55,632 bases of DNA from JANNNF01 sp040385825 (lineage in GTDB: Bacteria > Pseudomonadota > Alphaproteobacteria > Rhodobacterales > Rhodobacteraceae): the NCBI GenBank assembly GCA_040385825.1, contig JAZKGQ010000021.1:1-55632 (forward strand), in the 5' to 3' direction. Under the pieces are notes generated by a model. The model was not told the origin of the DNA. It made no database searches and worked only from the letters and a program-made list of their open reading frames with translations. Shown piece by piece: positions 24,203 through 33,129 of the stretch. The position numbers and the translations under genes were made by a program. The stretch's first letter is position 1; each line of letters starts with the position of its first letter.

Positions 24203-25024
24203 ATGGCCTTTTTCACCACCTCGGACGGCTGCCGCATCGCCTATGACGATCAGGGGCAGGGTCTGCCGCTGCTGTGCCTTGCCGGGCTGACCCGCACGAG
24301 GGCCGATTTCGATTACCTCGCCCCGCATCTGCCGCCCCTGCGGCTGATCCGGATGGATTATCGCGGGCGCGGCGGGTCGGGTTGGACGGGGCCTGCCACC
24401 TACACGGTGCCGATTGAAGCGCGCGATGCGGTGGAATTGCTGGACCATCTGGGGGTGGCACAGGCGGCGATCCTTGGCACCTCGCGCGGCGGGCTGATCG
24501 GAATGCTGCTGGCCGCCATGGCACGGCCCCGCGTGCTGGGCCTGTGCCTGAACGACGTGGGCCCAGTGATCGAACGGGCGGGTCTGGAGCGGATCTTCGA
24601 CTATGTGGGCCGCAACCCCGCCGCCCGCAGCCATGCCGAACTGGCCGACCGGATGCCGCGCGCCATGCCGGGCTTTGCCAATGTGCCGCCGGAAAGATGG
24701 CTGGCCGAGGCGCAAAAGCACTACACGGCCACGCCTGACGGCCTGCGCATCACCTATGACCCCGCCCTGCGCGAGGCGTTTCTGGCCGCGTTCGACGGCC
24801 CGCCTGTGGACCTTTGGCCGCTGTTCGAGGCCTGCGCCGGACTGCCCTTGGCCCTGATCCGGGGCGCAAATTCCGACCTGCTGACAGTGCAGACCACCGC
24901 CGAGATGCAGCGCCGCCGCCCCGACATGATCATGGCCAGCGTCCCCGACCGCGCCCATATTCCCTTCCTTGACGAGCCGGAATCGCTGACCGCGATCCGC
25001 GCCTTTCTGAAAGCCCTGACATGA
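24203..25024 (+). CDS. Alpha/beta hydrolase
   Basis: A 273-residue alpha/beta-fold hydrolase. The oxyanion strand LLCLAGLTRTRADF, the RxDYRGRGGSG turn, the nucleophile elbow GTSRGG (Ser nucleophile) and a late histidine in PDRAHIPFLDEP complete the triad. Substrate unknown; relatives include esterases and enol-lactonases. The stop overlaps the ATG of the following dehydratase as ATGA, so the two are coupled. Confidence 0.86.
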   Translation: MAFFTTSDGCRIAYDDQGQGLPLLCLAGLTRTRADFDYLAPHLPPLRLIRMDYRGRGGSGWTGPATYTVPIEARDAVELLDHLGVAQAAILGTSRGGLIGMLLAAMARPRVLGLCLNDVGPVIERAGLERIFDYVGRNPAARSHAELADRMPRAMPGFANVPPERWLAEAQKHYTATPDGLRITYDPALREAFLAAFDGPPVDLWPLFEACAGLPLALIRGANSDLLTVQTTAEMQRRRPDMIMASVPDRAHIPFLDEPESLTAIRAFLKALT

Positions 25025-25989
25025 CCGATATTGCGATGATAAAGGCCGCCGCCCTGCGTCTGAAGGGCCATGCCAGGCTGACGCCGCTGCTGAACGCGCC
25101 CTTGCTGGATGCGGTTGCGGGACGCCGGATTTTCGTCAAGGCGGAATGTCTGCAATGGACCGGATCGTTCAAGTTTCGCGGCGGCTGGTCGGCGGTATCG
25201 GCCCTGGCCCCCGAGGTGCGGTCGCGCGGGGTGATTGCGTTTTCATCGGGCAACCATGCGCAGGGCGTGGCCTTGGCCGCGCGGATGCACGGGGTGGCTT
25301 GCGTGATCCTGATGCCGTCGGACGCGCCGCAGGTCAAGATCGCCAATACCCGCGCTTACGGCGCCGAGGTGGTGCTGTATGATCGCGCCACCCAGAACCG
25401 CGACGCCATTGGCGCGGACCTGTCGGCCACGCGCGGGCTGACCCTGATCCGCCCCTATGATGATGCGCAGGTCATCGCAGGCCAGGGCACCATCGGGCTG
25501 GAGATTGCGGATCAGGCGCTGGACGCAGGCATCACGCAGGCCGATGTGATCACCTGCTGCGGGGGGGGCGGCATGACGGCGGGCATCGCCCTTGCGCTGG
25601 CCGACCGCGCACCGGGGCTGCGGGTGCGCACCGCCGAACCTGCGGGGTTTGATGACATGGCACGGTCGCTTGCCTCGGGTCAGGTGCAGCGCAATGCGGC
25701 GGCGTCCGGGTCGATCTGCGATGCCATCGTGACGCCGCAACCGGGCGATCTGACCTTTCCCATCGTGCAGCGCCTGTGCGGGCCGGGGCTGGTGGTCAGC
25801 GACGATCAGGCCTTGCAGGCCATGGCGCTGGCCTTTGCCCATCTGCGCATCGTGGTGGAACCGGGCGGCGCGGTGGCCCTGGCCGCCGCCCTGTGGGGCG
25901 AGGGCTTGCCCGACACGGTGATCTGCACAGCCTCGGGCGGCAATGTCGATGCCGGGTTGTTCGCAGACATCCTGCGGCGGTTTGGCTAG
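25021..25989 (+). CDS. Threonine/serine dehydratase-like PLP enzyme
   Basis: A 322-residue fold-type II PLP enzyme. The cofactor lysine is Lys51 in TGSFKFRGG, SSGNHAQGVALAA follows, and the phosphate-binding glycine loop is CCGGGGMTAG (about residues 179-188). The serine in VICTASGGNVD near the C terminus is the usual PLP N1 contact. It lacks the C-terminal ACT-like regulatory domain of biosynthetic IlvA, so a catabolic threonine/serine dehydratase or a racemase-type activity (threo-3-hydroxyaspartate, serine) are both possible. It overlaps the upstream hydrolase start codon by four bases. Confidence 0.88.
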   Translation: MTDIAMIKAAALRLKGHARLTPLLNAPLLDAVAGRRIFVKAECLQWTGSFKFRGGWSAVSALAPEVRSRGVIAFSSGNHAQGVALAARMHGVACVILMPSDAPQVKIANTRAYGAEVVLYDRATQNRDAIGADLSATRGLTLIRPYDDAQVIAGQGTIGLEIADQALDAGITQADVITCCGGGGMTAGIALALADRAPGLRVRTAEPAGFDDMARSLASGQVQRNAAASGSICDAIVTPQPGDLTFPIVQRLCGPGLVVSDDQALQAMALAFAHLRIVVEPGGAVALAAALWGEGLPDTVICTASGGNVDAGLFADILRRFG

Positions 25990-26054
25990 CACTTTTCAGA
26001 CATCTTTACCCTGCTGTCAGCTTCCGTGCCCCCCAAAATTGAAGAAACCGTACA

Positions 26055-26840
26055 ATGCCGCTGGTCTACCTTGACGACATCCGCCTGAACGCCCGCCTTG
26101 ACGGCCCTGTGGGTGGCCCGCCGCTGATCTTCGTCCACGCGCTTGGGCTGGACCTGACCATCTGGGATGCCGTCACCGAGCGGCTGCCAGACCACCGCAT
26201 CCTGCGCTATGACCAGCGCGGCCATGGCGGGTCAGACGTGCCTGCAGCGCCCTATTCCATGGGCAGCCTGATCCGCGATGCCGAACGGCTGATGGATCAT
26301 TTCGCCATGCGCGATGCGGTGATCATCGGCCTGTCGCTTGGCGGCATGGTTGCGCAGGGGCTGGCGGTCAAGCGGCTGGACCTGATCCGGGGCATGGTGC
26401 TGGCCAACACCGCCGCCCGCATCGGCACGCCCCAAGCCTGGGCCGCGCGGATTGCCGATGTGCGCGCGGGCGGGCTGGAGGCGATCGCCGATGCCACCGT
26501 CGCCCGCTGGCTTGGCCCCCGCTGGCAGACCCACCCCGCCATGCCCGCCCTGCGCGCCCGCCTGGTGGCCTGCCCGCCGATGGGGTGGATGGGCTGTGCC
26601 GCGGCGATTGCGGGCAGCGATTTCTACACCCCGAGCGCCAGCCTGACCCTGCCCACCCTTGCCATCGCCGGGTCGAACGACCATGCAACCCCGCCCGATC
26701 TGGTGCGCGAAACCGCCGATCTGATCCGCGGGTCGGAATTTCATCTGATCCGCGGCGCGGGCCACCTGCCCTGCATCGACGCGCCCGAGGCCTTTGCCGC
26801 CACCGTGACCGCCTTCTTGCGGCGGATCGGCCACATGTGA
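26055..26840 (+). CDS. 3-oxoadipate enol-lactonase-like hydrolase
   Basis: A 261-residue alpha/beta hydrolase that resembles PcaD: HALGLDLTIWD (oxyanion loop), RYDQRGHGGSD, the elbow GLSLGGMVAQGLA, the LANTAARIGTPQAW segment that is typical of PcaD, and the final GAGHLPCIDAPEAFAATV with the catalytic histidine. PcaD opens the enol-lactone in the beta-ketoadipate pathway. No other pca gene is visible nearby, so the specific pathway role is inferred from motif likeness only. Confidence 0.75.
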   Translation: MPLVYLDDIRLNARLDGPVGGPPLIFVHALGLDLTIWDAVTERLPDHRILRYDQRGHGGSDVPAAPYSMGSLIRDAERLMDHFAMRDAVIIGLSLGGMVAQGLAVKRLDLIRGMVLANTAARIGTPQAWAARIADVRAGGLEAIADATVARWLGPRWQTHPAMPALRARLVACPPMGWMGCAAAIAGSDFYTPSASLTLPTLAIAGSNDHATPPDLVRETADLIRGSEFHLIRGAGHLPCIDAPEAFAATVTAFLRRIGHM

Positions 26841-26916
26841 ACCGAGTTTGAAGCCAGCCCCTTTGCGCAACCCGCCCCCCTGCTAGGTGTAGCGCGTCGC
26901 CCCAAGGATCCCGCGC

Positions 26917-28125
26917 ATGCCCGGCAACCGCCTTGCCCTGACGTTCATTCTGGCCACGGTGACGCTGGACGCCATCGGCATCGGGCTGATCTTTCCGGTG
27001 ATGCCGGACCTGATCCGCAGCGTGACGGCGGGGTCGTTGTCTCAGGCGGCGGTTCTTGGCGGCGTGCTGGCCACGTCTTTCGCGGTGATGCAGTTCCTGT
27101 TCGGGCCGCTGGTGGGGTCGCTGTCCGACCGTTATGGCCGCCGGCCGATCCTGCTGATCTCGCTGGCGGTGATGGGCCTCGACTATCTGGTGATGGCCAC
27201 GGCACCCACCTATGCGCTGCTGCTGGCGGCGCGGGTGGTGGCGGGAATTGCGGCGGCGACCTATTCCACCGCCACCGCCTGTATCGCCGACATCACCCCG
27301 CCCGACCAGCGCGGCGCGCGGTTCGGCCTGATCGGGGCTGGCTTTGGGCTGGGCTTCGTGCTTGGTCCGGCCATCGGCGGTCTGCTTGCGGGCATCGACA
27401 CGCGCGCGCCCTTCTATGCCGCCGCCGCCCTGGCCTTTGCCAACCTGATCTTCGGCGCCCTTGTGCTGCCGGAAACCGTGACCGATGCCACCCGCCGCCG
27501 CTTTGACCTCGCCCGCGCCAACCCGGTCAGCGCCTTGCTGGCGGTCGCCAGACTGCCCGGCATCCGCCGCATCTTGCTGTGTTTTCTGATCCTCGGCATC
27601 GCGATGAACGTCTATCCGGCGATCTGGGCCTATTACGGCCAGGCCCGGTTTGGCTGGGATACCTCGATGGTCGGCATCTCGCTGGCAATCTACGGCATCA
27701 GCTTTGCGGTCGGCCAAGCCGTGCTGGTCGGCCCGCTGATCCGGCGCTTTGGCGAACATCGCGCGGCGCAATATGGCATGTGGGTCGATGTGACCACCCT
27801 TGCCGCCCTCGGGCTGATCACCTCAGGCCCCCTCGCGCTGATCCTGACGCCGATCACCGCCTTGGGCGGCGTCGTCACCCCCGCCCTGCAAGCCATCGCC
27901 AGCAAAAGCGCGCCCGCCAACGCCCAGGGTGAATTGCAGGGCGTGCTGACCAGCCTTGGCGCCATCGCCATGATCGCCTCGCCGCTGATCATGACTGCGA
28001 CCTTCGCAGGCTTCACCGGCCCGGCCACGCCGTTCTATTCCCCTGGCGCGCCGTTCTTGCTGGCCTCGCTGCTGATGCTGGTCTGCCTTGTGCTGCACAG
28101 CCGGGGCCCGCGTCCGCAGGACTGA
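26917..28125 (+). CDS. MFS efflux protein, TetA-like (TCR) subfamily
   Basis: A 402-residue 12-helix major facilitator. The loop 2-3 motif A is GSLSDRYGRRPILL (residues 69-82) and the second half carries GPATPFYSPGAPFLLASLLM near the end, both as in the TCR/TetA(A) group. FGLGFVLGPAIGG is the antiporter motif C. Such chromosomal TetA-like proteins exist throughout this order and are usually not clinical resistance determinants. No tetR gene is adjacent, so regulation and substrate are open. Confidence 0.85.
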   Translation: MPGNRLALTFILATVTLDAIGIGLIFPVMPDLIRSVTAGSLSQAAVLGGVLATSFAVMQFLFGPLVGSLSDRYGRRPILLISLAVMGLDYLVMATAPTYALLLAARVVAGIAAATYSTATACIADITPPDQRGARFGLIGAGFGLGFVLGPAIGGLLAGIDTRAPFYAAAALAFANLIFGALVLPETVTDATRRRFDLARANPVSALLAVARLPGIRRILLCFLILGIAMNVYPAIWAYYGQARFGWDTSMVGISLAIYGISFAVGQAVLVGPLIRRFGEHRAAQYGMWVDVTTLAALGLITSGPLALILTPITALGGVVTPALQAIASKSAPANAQGELQGVLTSLGAIAMIASPLIMTATFAGFTGPATPFYSPGAPFLLASLLMLVCLVLHSRGPRPQD

Positions 28126-28190
28126 TCCGTTTGCGTCATCTCATGTCGCCAACCCGCAAGCGTGCCCCTCTTGCTGCTTTCACATTGGCT

Positions 28191-28238
28191 TAACTATCCT
28201 GCGGGGGTGCGGGGGTGCAAAACCCCCGCTCCGCCCTG
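28191..28238 (+). repeat. Dispersed intergenic hairpin element, copy D
   Basis: The block reads TAACTATCCTGCGGGGGTGC, then a hairpin GCGGGGGT...ACCCCCGC with a GCAAA loop, then TCCGCC as in copy C. It lies between the end of the MFS gene and the start of the enolase-superfamily gene. Confidence 0.6.
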
Positions 28239-28259
28239 TCAGCCAACAAAGGCCCCAGC

Positions 28260-29498
28260 ATGAAGCTCCGCGACCTTCAGATTTTCACCGTGGCCCCGCC
28301 CTACCCTGGATGGGGCGGGCGCTACTGGATTTTCACCAAACTGACCACCGATGACGGCATCGTGGGCTATGGTGAATGCTATGCCTCGACCGTCGGTCCC
28401 AGGGCGATGGTGGCGGTGATCGAGGATGTGTTTGAACGCCACATGCTGGGCCAAAGCCCTGAAAACATTGAATGGATGTTCCGTAGGGCCTATTCGTCAG
28501 GCTTCACCCAACGCCCCGATCCCACGGTGATGGGCGCGTTTTCCGGGCTGGAGATCGCCTGTTGGGACATTCTGGGCAAGGCCCGCAACCGCCCGGTCTG
28601 GGCGCTGCTTGGCGGCAAGGTCAACGACCGCATCCGCAGCTATACCTACCTCTACCCCGAACCCGGCAAGGAATCGCCCGAGTTCTGGCTGTCGCCCGAC
28701 ATGGCCGCCGAAGCCGCGCTGCGCTTTGTGGATCAGGGGTTTACGGCCGTCAAATTCGACCCCGCCGGCCCCTATACCATCCGGGGCGGCCATGAACCCG
28801 CGATGTCCGACATCACCCGGTCCGTCGCCTTCTGCAAGGCCATCCGCGAGGCAGTGGGCGACCGCGCCGATCTGTTGTTCGGCACCCATGGCCAGTTCAC
28901 CACCCCCGGTGCCATCCGTCTGGGGCAGGCGTTGGAACCTTACTATCCGCTGTGGTACGAAGAACCGATCCCGCCGGACAACCTGCTGGAATTTGCCGAG
29001 GTGGCGCGCCACGTCCGCGTGCCTTTGGCTACGGGTGAACGCCTGACCACCAAGGCCGAATTCGGCGCCCTGCTGCGGCATGGCGGCGTCAAGATCCTGC
29101 AACCCGCCTTGGGGCGCGTGGGCGGCATCTGGGAGGCCAAGAAAATCGCCGCGATGGCCGAGGTGTTCAACGCCGAAATGGCCCCGCATCTCTATGCAGG
29201 CCCGGTGGAATGGGCGGCGAACGTGCATTTTGCCACCTCGATCCCCAACCTGCTGATCGCCGAGACGATCGAGACGGGCGGCGCGTTCCATCTGAAACTG
29301 ATCAAGAATTCGATCAAATGGCAGGATGGCTATATCCTGCCCCCCGACGCCCCCGGCCTTGGCATCGAGTTTGACGAAGACGTGGCCCGCGCCCACCCCT
29401 ACACCGGCAACGGACTGCATCTGCAGATGCAGGAGGCCCCCTGCGACTACACCAACGGCAACCGCTTTGAAGGCGGCGCACCGTCGTCGATCACCTGA
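28260..29498 (+). CDS. Enolase-superfamily enzyme (mandelate racemase-like)
   Basis: A 412-residue MR/MLE-type protein with N-terminal capping domain and TIM barrel. Visible barrel motifs are AVKFDPAG (Lys165), LLFGTHGQF (His210), WYEEPIPPDN (Glu234/235), ATGERLTTK (Glu260) and EMAPHLYAGP (His310). Enzymes of this family dehydrate or racemise sugar acids and related hydroxyacids. The first metal ligand, usually Asp on the third strand (DxN), appears here as Gly208 in GTH, as in a distinct subgroup. Substrate cannot be named; a sugar-acid dehydratase is most likely. The ATG at 28260 is at the normal family N terminus. Confidence 0.82.
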   Translation: MKLRDLQIFTVAPPYPGWGGRYWIFTKLTTDDGIVGYGECYASTVGPRAMVAVIEDVFERHMLGQSPENIEWMFRRAYSSGFTQRPDPTVMGAFSGLEIACWDILGKARNRPVWALLGGKVNDRIRSYTYLYPEPGKESPEFWLSPDMAAEAALRFVDQGFTAVKFDPAGPYTIRGGHEPAMSDITRSVAFCKAIREAVGDRADLLFGTHGQFTTPGAIRLGQALEPYYPLWYEEPIPPDNLLEFAEVARHVRVPLATGERLTTKAEFGALLRHGGVKILQPALGRVGGIWEAKKIAAMAEVFNAEMAPHLYAGPVEWAANVHFATSIPNLLIAETIETGGAFHLKLIKNSIKWQDGYILPPDAPGLGIEFDEDVARAHPYTGNGLHLQMQEAPCDYTNGNRFEGGAPSSIT

Positions 29499-29521
29499 AG
29501 GCAACCTTGAAAGGAAAGAAA

Positions 29522-29598
29522 TGGCGATCCCGGGAGGACTCGAACCCCCAACATCCTGATTAGAAGTCAGGTGCTCTATCCAGTTGAGCTACGGGACC
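29522..29598 (-). tRNA. tRNA-Arg (anticodon UCU), CCA encoded
   Basis: Read on the minus strand, GGTCCCG pairs with CGGGATC (acceptor stem), AGCTCAACTGGATAGAGC is the D arm, CCTGA/TCAGG is the anticodon stem around CTTCTAA, giving anticodon TCT, and GGGTTCGAGTCCTCC is the T arm. The discriminator is G and CCA is encoded in the gene. UCU reads AGA/AGG arginine codons, which are rare in this genome. I see no attachment-site duplication around it. Confidence 0.96.
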
Positions 29599-29612
29599 GG
29601 ACGCGCGACTTT

Positions 29613-29629
29613 TGCGGCAGGTTGCCGCA
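29613..29629. terminator. Hairpin between GNAT stop and tRNA-Arg
   Basis: TGCGGCA and TGCCGCA pair perfectly around GGT. It directly follows the minus-strand GNAT stop (29630) and precedes the tRNA-Arg gene on the same strand, so it may end the upstream mRNA or protect its 3' end. Confidence 0.4.
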
Positions 29630-30091
29630 TCACGCAAGTTCCTTTGTCAGAAAAACCGAGTTCGGATCGAGGTGATAGCCGTCAAACGGCGGGCATTCGG
29701 TGAAACCCGCCTTTTCATACAGCACGCGGGCGGCCACAAAGGTTGGCTGAACCCCCGTCTCAAGGCTCAGCCGCGAAAACCCGGCACCTCGGGCCTGCGA
29801 CAGCAGATGATCCAGCATCCGGCGCGACAGGCCCCGCCCCCGCGCCTCGGCCAGCACATGCATCGACTTTATCTCGGCATGGTCTGCGTCGATCTGCTTG
29901 AACGCCCCCATGGCCAGCGGCACCCCAGCCTCGCGCAGCACGAAAAAGCGGATGCCCGGCACTGCCAACTGCCCTGCATCCATCATGTGGATGCTTTCGG
30001 GCGGCGTGTCGGCGTGCATGTCGGCGGTGTGGCGCTGCATCAGCAGGGCCAGATCGGCCCCAAGCGGGCTTTCCTGCGCGATGGTCAGCAT
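29630..30091 (-). CDS. GNAT-family N-acetyltransferase
   Basis: A 153-residue GNAT protein: the acetyl-CoA binding motif A is seen in EIKSMHVLAEARGRGLSRRMLDHLL (residues 84-108), with KAGFTECPPFDGY near the end. The target could be an antibiotic, a metabolite or a ribosomal protein. The ATG at 30091 overlaps the stop of the complex I subunit gene (TGATG), so the two are coupled, although no functional tie is obvious. Confidence 0.85.
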   Translation of the reverse strand: MLTIAQESPLGADLALLMQRHTADMHADTPPESIHMMDAGQLAVPGIRFFVLREAGVPLAMGAFKQIDADHAEIKSMHVLAEARGRGLSRRMLDHLLSQARGAGFSRLSLETGVQPTFVAARVLYEKAGFTECPPFDGYHLDPNSVFLTKELA

Positions 30092-30402
30092 CAGTGCGTC
30101 CACGCACCCTTGCGGTCAGTGGCAAAATTCTCGCCATAGCCGCGCTGGCGGATCACCGCGCGCCGGGCCTGGGGTTCCATCACGTCAAATTCGATGCCCT
30201 TGGCCTGCGCGTAGGCCTCGGCCGCCTCGCGGGTGTCGAAGCGCAGCTTGACCTGACCGTCGGTATCGCTGGTCGAGGTCCAGCCCATCAACGGGTCCAC
30301 TTCCCGCGCCGAGGCCGGGGCAAATTCCAGCACCCAGCCTTTGGCCTTGGCCGTGCCGGATTGCATCGCTGTCTTTGCGGGTTGGTAGATGCGGGCGCGC
30401 AT
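30091..30402 (-). CDS. ETC complex I subunit, NDUFS4-like
   Basis: A 103-residue protein of the NDUFS4/ETC complex I conserved-region family, found in mitochondria and alphaproteobacteria. Family motifs are ARIYQPAKTAMQSGTAK at the N terminus, WVLEFAPAS, PLMGWTSTSDTDGQVKLRF and the AEAYAQAKGIEFDV block. It is a supernumerary subunit of NADH:quinone oxidoreductase, bound to the peripheral arm. GAGG precedes the ATG at 30402. It is remote from any nuo operon here, as is usual. Confidence 0.88.
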   Translation of the reverse strand: MRARIYQPAKTAMQSGTAKAKGWVLEFAPASAREVDPLMGWTSTSDTDGQVKLRFDTREAAEAYAQAKGIEFDVMEPQARRAVIRQRGYGENFATDRKGAWTH

Positions 30403-30756
30403 GAGAAACCTCGTGTCTGTGCTGGCCCACTTATTCCGAAAATCAGGTGCCGACGCAAGCAGAGCCTTGTCGCAGATCACTGTCGGCTGGCCTTGGGGAG
30501 TGTGGGTGGGGTGTGGGTGCGGCCAGCCGACAGCTTGGTGCTGCTTGCAGGGTCAGACTGCCGGAATGCCCGGCGCAACACAACCAAAAGATGCAGATGC
30601 GGCTTTCATTTTTCGCTAAAATTGAACGGCAATCCTTCACCTTTTCGCAAGATTGCTGAACGCATTGCAAACTGCCCCTTGAACCAGAACAAAAACAGAT
30701 CAAATCTGATGCGCTGGCCGACACACGCCGGGAATCAGCCCCCGAAGGATCCCGCG
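30403..30756. other. Divergent intergenic region upstream of uvrB
   Basis: A 354-base spacer between the NDUFS4-like gene and uvrB, richer in A/T towards uvrB. No credible gene is seen. At 30658-30701 two overlapping GAAC-N7-xxAC/GATC arrangements resemble the alphaproteobacterial LexA box with one mismatch each. Confidence 0.45.
30658..30701. promoter_or_regulatory. Possible LexA (SOS) boxes upstream of uvrB
   Basis: The alphaproteobacterial LexA box is GAAC-N7-GAAC (GTTC-N7-GTTC). GAAC-GCATTGC-AAAC (30658-30672) and GAAC-AAAAACA-GATC (30687-30701) each differ from it by one base. uvrB is a usual SOS gene, which makes the match of interest, but both copies are imperfect. Confidence 0.3.
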
Positions 30757-32937
30757 ATGCCGCACAACAACGCCAACACCCTGTCCGAACGCCCCGAGGT
30801 TCTGACCCGCCCGAAACTGGAAGGCGGGCGGCGATTCGTCATGCACAGCCCCTTTACCGCAGCGGGCGATCAGCCGGCCGCGATCAGCGAACTGACAGCG
30901 GGGGTTCTGGCCGGCGAACGGGATCAGGTGCTGCTTGGCGCGACCGGCACCGGCAAGACCTTTACCATGGCGCGCATCATCGAAGAAACGCAGCGCCCGG
31001 CCATCATTCTTGCCCCGAACAAGACGCTGGCCGCGCAATTATACGGCGAATTCAAGGGCTTCTTTCCGGAAAATGCCGTCGAATACTTCGTGTCCTACTA
31101 CGACTACTATCAGCCCGAGGCCTATGTCGCCCGGTCCGACACCTATATCGAGAAGGAATCGCAGATCAACGAACAGATCGACCGGATGCGCCACTCGGCC
31201 ACGCGGGCGCTGCTGGAACGGGATGATGTGATCATCGTGGCCTCGGTTTCGTGCATCTATGGCATCGGGTCGGTGGAAACCTATTCGGCGATGACGCAGG
31301 ATCTGATCACCGGGCAAAGCTATGACCAGCGCCGGGTGATTGCCGAACTGGTGGCGCAGGCCTACCGCCGCAACGACACCGCCTTTGCGCGTGGGTCTTT
31401 CCGGGTGCGTGGCGATAGCCTGGAGGTCTGGCCCGCCCACCTGGAAGACCGCGCCTGGCGCTTTTCCTTCTTTGGTGAAGAATTGGAGGCGATCATCGAG
31501 TTCGATCCGCTGACCGGCGCCAAGACCGACACTTTCAGGCAGATCCGCATTTACGCCAATTCGCACTACGTCACCCCCCGCCCGACGATGAATCAGGCGG
31601 TACAGGGCATCAAGCATGAGTTGCGCACCCGGCTGGATCAGTTCGTGGCCGAGGGCAAGCTGCTGGAGGCGCAGCGTCTGGAACAGCGCACCCAGTTTGA
31701 CCTCGAGATGCTGGAGGCCACCGGCGTCTGCAACGGGATCGAGAATTATTCCCGCTATCTGACCGGGCGCGCACCGGGCGAGCCGCCACCGACGCTGTTC
31801 GAGTTCATCCCCGACAATGCCATTGTTTTTGCAGACGAATCCCATGTGTCCGTCCCGCAGATCGGCGGCATGTACAAGGGCGACTTCCGGCGCAAGATGA
31901 CGCTGGCCGAACACGGGTTCCGCCTGCCTTCCTGCATGGACAACCGCCCGCTCAAGTTTGAGGAATGGGATGCCATGCGGCCCCAATCGGTGTTTGTCAG
32001 TGCGACCCCGGCGGCGTGGGAGCTGGAACAGACCGGCGGCGTGTTCACCGAACAGGTGATCCGCCCCACCGGCCTGATCGACCCGCAGATCGAGATTCGC
32101 CCGGTCGACATGCAGGTCGATGACCTGCTGGACGAGATCAGGCGGGTGGCCGCGCTTGGATTGCGGGTTCTGGTCACGACGCTGACGAAACGGATGGCCG
32201 AGGATCTGACCGAGTATTTCCACGAACAGGGCATCCGCATCCGCTATATGCACTCTGACATCGATACCATAGAACGTATTGAAATCCTGCGGGATTTGCG
32301 GCTTGGGGCGTTTGACGTGCTGGTGGGCATCAACCTTCTGCGCGAGGGGCTGGACATCCCGGAATGCGGGCTGGTGGCGATTCTGGACGCCGACAAGGAA
32401 GGCTTTCTGCGGTCGGAAACCAGCCTCATCCAGACGATCGGGCGGGCGGCGCGCAACTCGGATGGCCGGGTGATCATGTATGCCGACCGCATCACCGGCA
32501 GCATGGAACGTGCGATCGGCGAAACCACCCGGCGGCGCGACAAACAGATCGCCTACAACACCTTGCACGGCATCACCCCCACCACGATCCGCAAGAATGT
32601 GGACGATGTGCTGTCGGGACTGTGGAACGGCGACACCGATATGGCGCGGGTGACGGCAAAGATCGACAAGCCGATGGTGGGGGCCAACCTTGCCGCCCAT
32701 CTGGATGCCCTGCGGCTGGCAATGCGCAAGGCGGCGGAAAATCTGGAGTTCGAGGAGGCCGCCCGCATCCGCGACGAGGTGAAACGGCTGGAGGCAGTTG
32801 AATTGGCCATTGCAGATGACCCGCTGGCACGGCAATCCGTGGTGGAAGAAGCGGTGGAGGAGGCGACCAAGATGGCAGGCCGGTCCACCGGAGGGCGCGC
32901 AGGCATGCGCGGCGGCAAATCACGACGGGGGCGATAA
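30757..32937 (+). CDS. uvrB: Excinuclease ABC subunit B
   Basis: UvrB is the damage-verifying helicase of nucleotide excision repair. The 726-residue product has Walker A GATGTGKT (61-68), the beta-hairpin YYDYYQPEAYV, FADESHVSVPQ (helicase II-like), motif VI QTIGRAARNSDG and a C-terminal UVR domain (LEFEEAARIRDEVKRLE) that binds UvrC. An extra 30 residues precede the normal YQPKGDQP start, beginning at ATG 30757. A GTG-started small gene follows immediately (TAAGTG). Confidence 0.97.
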   Translation: MPHNNANTLSERPEVLTRPKLEGGRRFVMHSPFTAAGDQPAAISELTAGVLAGERDQVLLGATGTGKTFTMARIIEETQRPAIILAPNKTLAAQLYGEFKGFFPENAVEYFVSYYDYYQPEAYVARSDTYIEKESQINEQIDRMRHSATRALLERDDVIIVASVSCIYGIGSVETYSAMTQDLITGQSYDQRRVIAELVAQAYRRNDTAFARGSFRVRGDSLEVWPAHLEDRAWRFSFFGEELEAIIEFDPLTGAKTDTFRQIRIYANSHYVTPRPTMNQAVQGIKHELRTRLDQFVAEGKLLEAQRLEQRTQFDLEMLEATGVCNGIENYSRYLTGRAPGEPPPTLFEFIPDNAIVFADESHVSVPQIGGMYKGDFRRKMTLAEHGFRLPSCMDNRPLKFEEWDAMRPQSVFVSATPAAWELEQTGGVFTEQVIRPTGLIDPQIEIRPVDMQVDDLLDEIRRVAALGLRVLVTTLTKRMAEDLTEYFHEQGIRIRYMHSDIDTIERIEILRDLRLGAFDVLVGINLLREGLDIPECGLVAILDADKEGFLRSETSLIQTIGRAARNSDGRVIMYADRITGSMERAIGETTRRRDKQIAYNTLHGITPTTIRKNVDDVLSGLWNGDTDMARVTAKIDKPMVGANLAAHLDALRLAMRKAAENLEFEEAARIRDEVKRLEAVELAIADDPLARQSVVEEAVEEATKMAGRSTGGRAGMRGGKSRRGR

Positions 32938-33129
32938 GTGGCACGCAAGATACTGGACCCGAACGACCCGTTCTTCCGGCACGCATGGGTGCGCTGGTTG
33001 ACCGCGCTTGCGCCGCTGACTTGGGCGGGGTTCGAGCTGTGGACGGGAAGCCCCGGTTGGGCCATGCTGTTCGGCGCGGCGGGGGCCTATGCGGCCTGGG
33101 TGTTGCTGATCAACGGTCGGGACACCTGA
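32938..33129 (+). CDS. Small conserved membrane protein after uvrB
   Basis: A 63-residue protein starting at the GTG that abuts the uvrB stop. It has two hydrophobic segments (ALAPLTWAGFELWTG and WAMLFGAAGAYAAWVLLI). The polar N terminus ARKILDPNDPFFRHAWVR precedes the first. I recognise no function; a tight 3' overlap of 20 bases with the convergent lipoprotein gene supports real coding usage. Position after uvrB may be incidental. Confidence 0.68.
   Translation: MARKILDPNDPFFRHAWVRWLTALAPLTWAGFELWTGSPGWAMLFGAAGAYAAWVLLINGRDT

Noticed and set aside
26917..28125. Calling the MFS gene a tetracycline resistance gene
   Set aside because: The TetA-like subfamily is recognisable but no tetR, mobile element or resistance context is present; a general efflux call is safer.
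29522..29598. tRNA-Arg as an integration site
   Set aside because: No integrase and no repeated tRNA 3' end were seen on either side.
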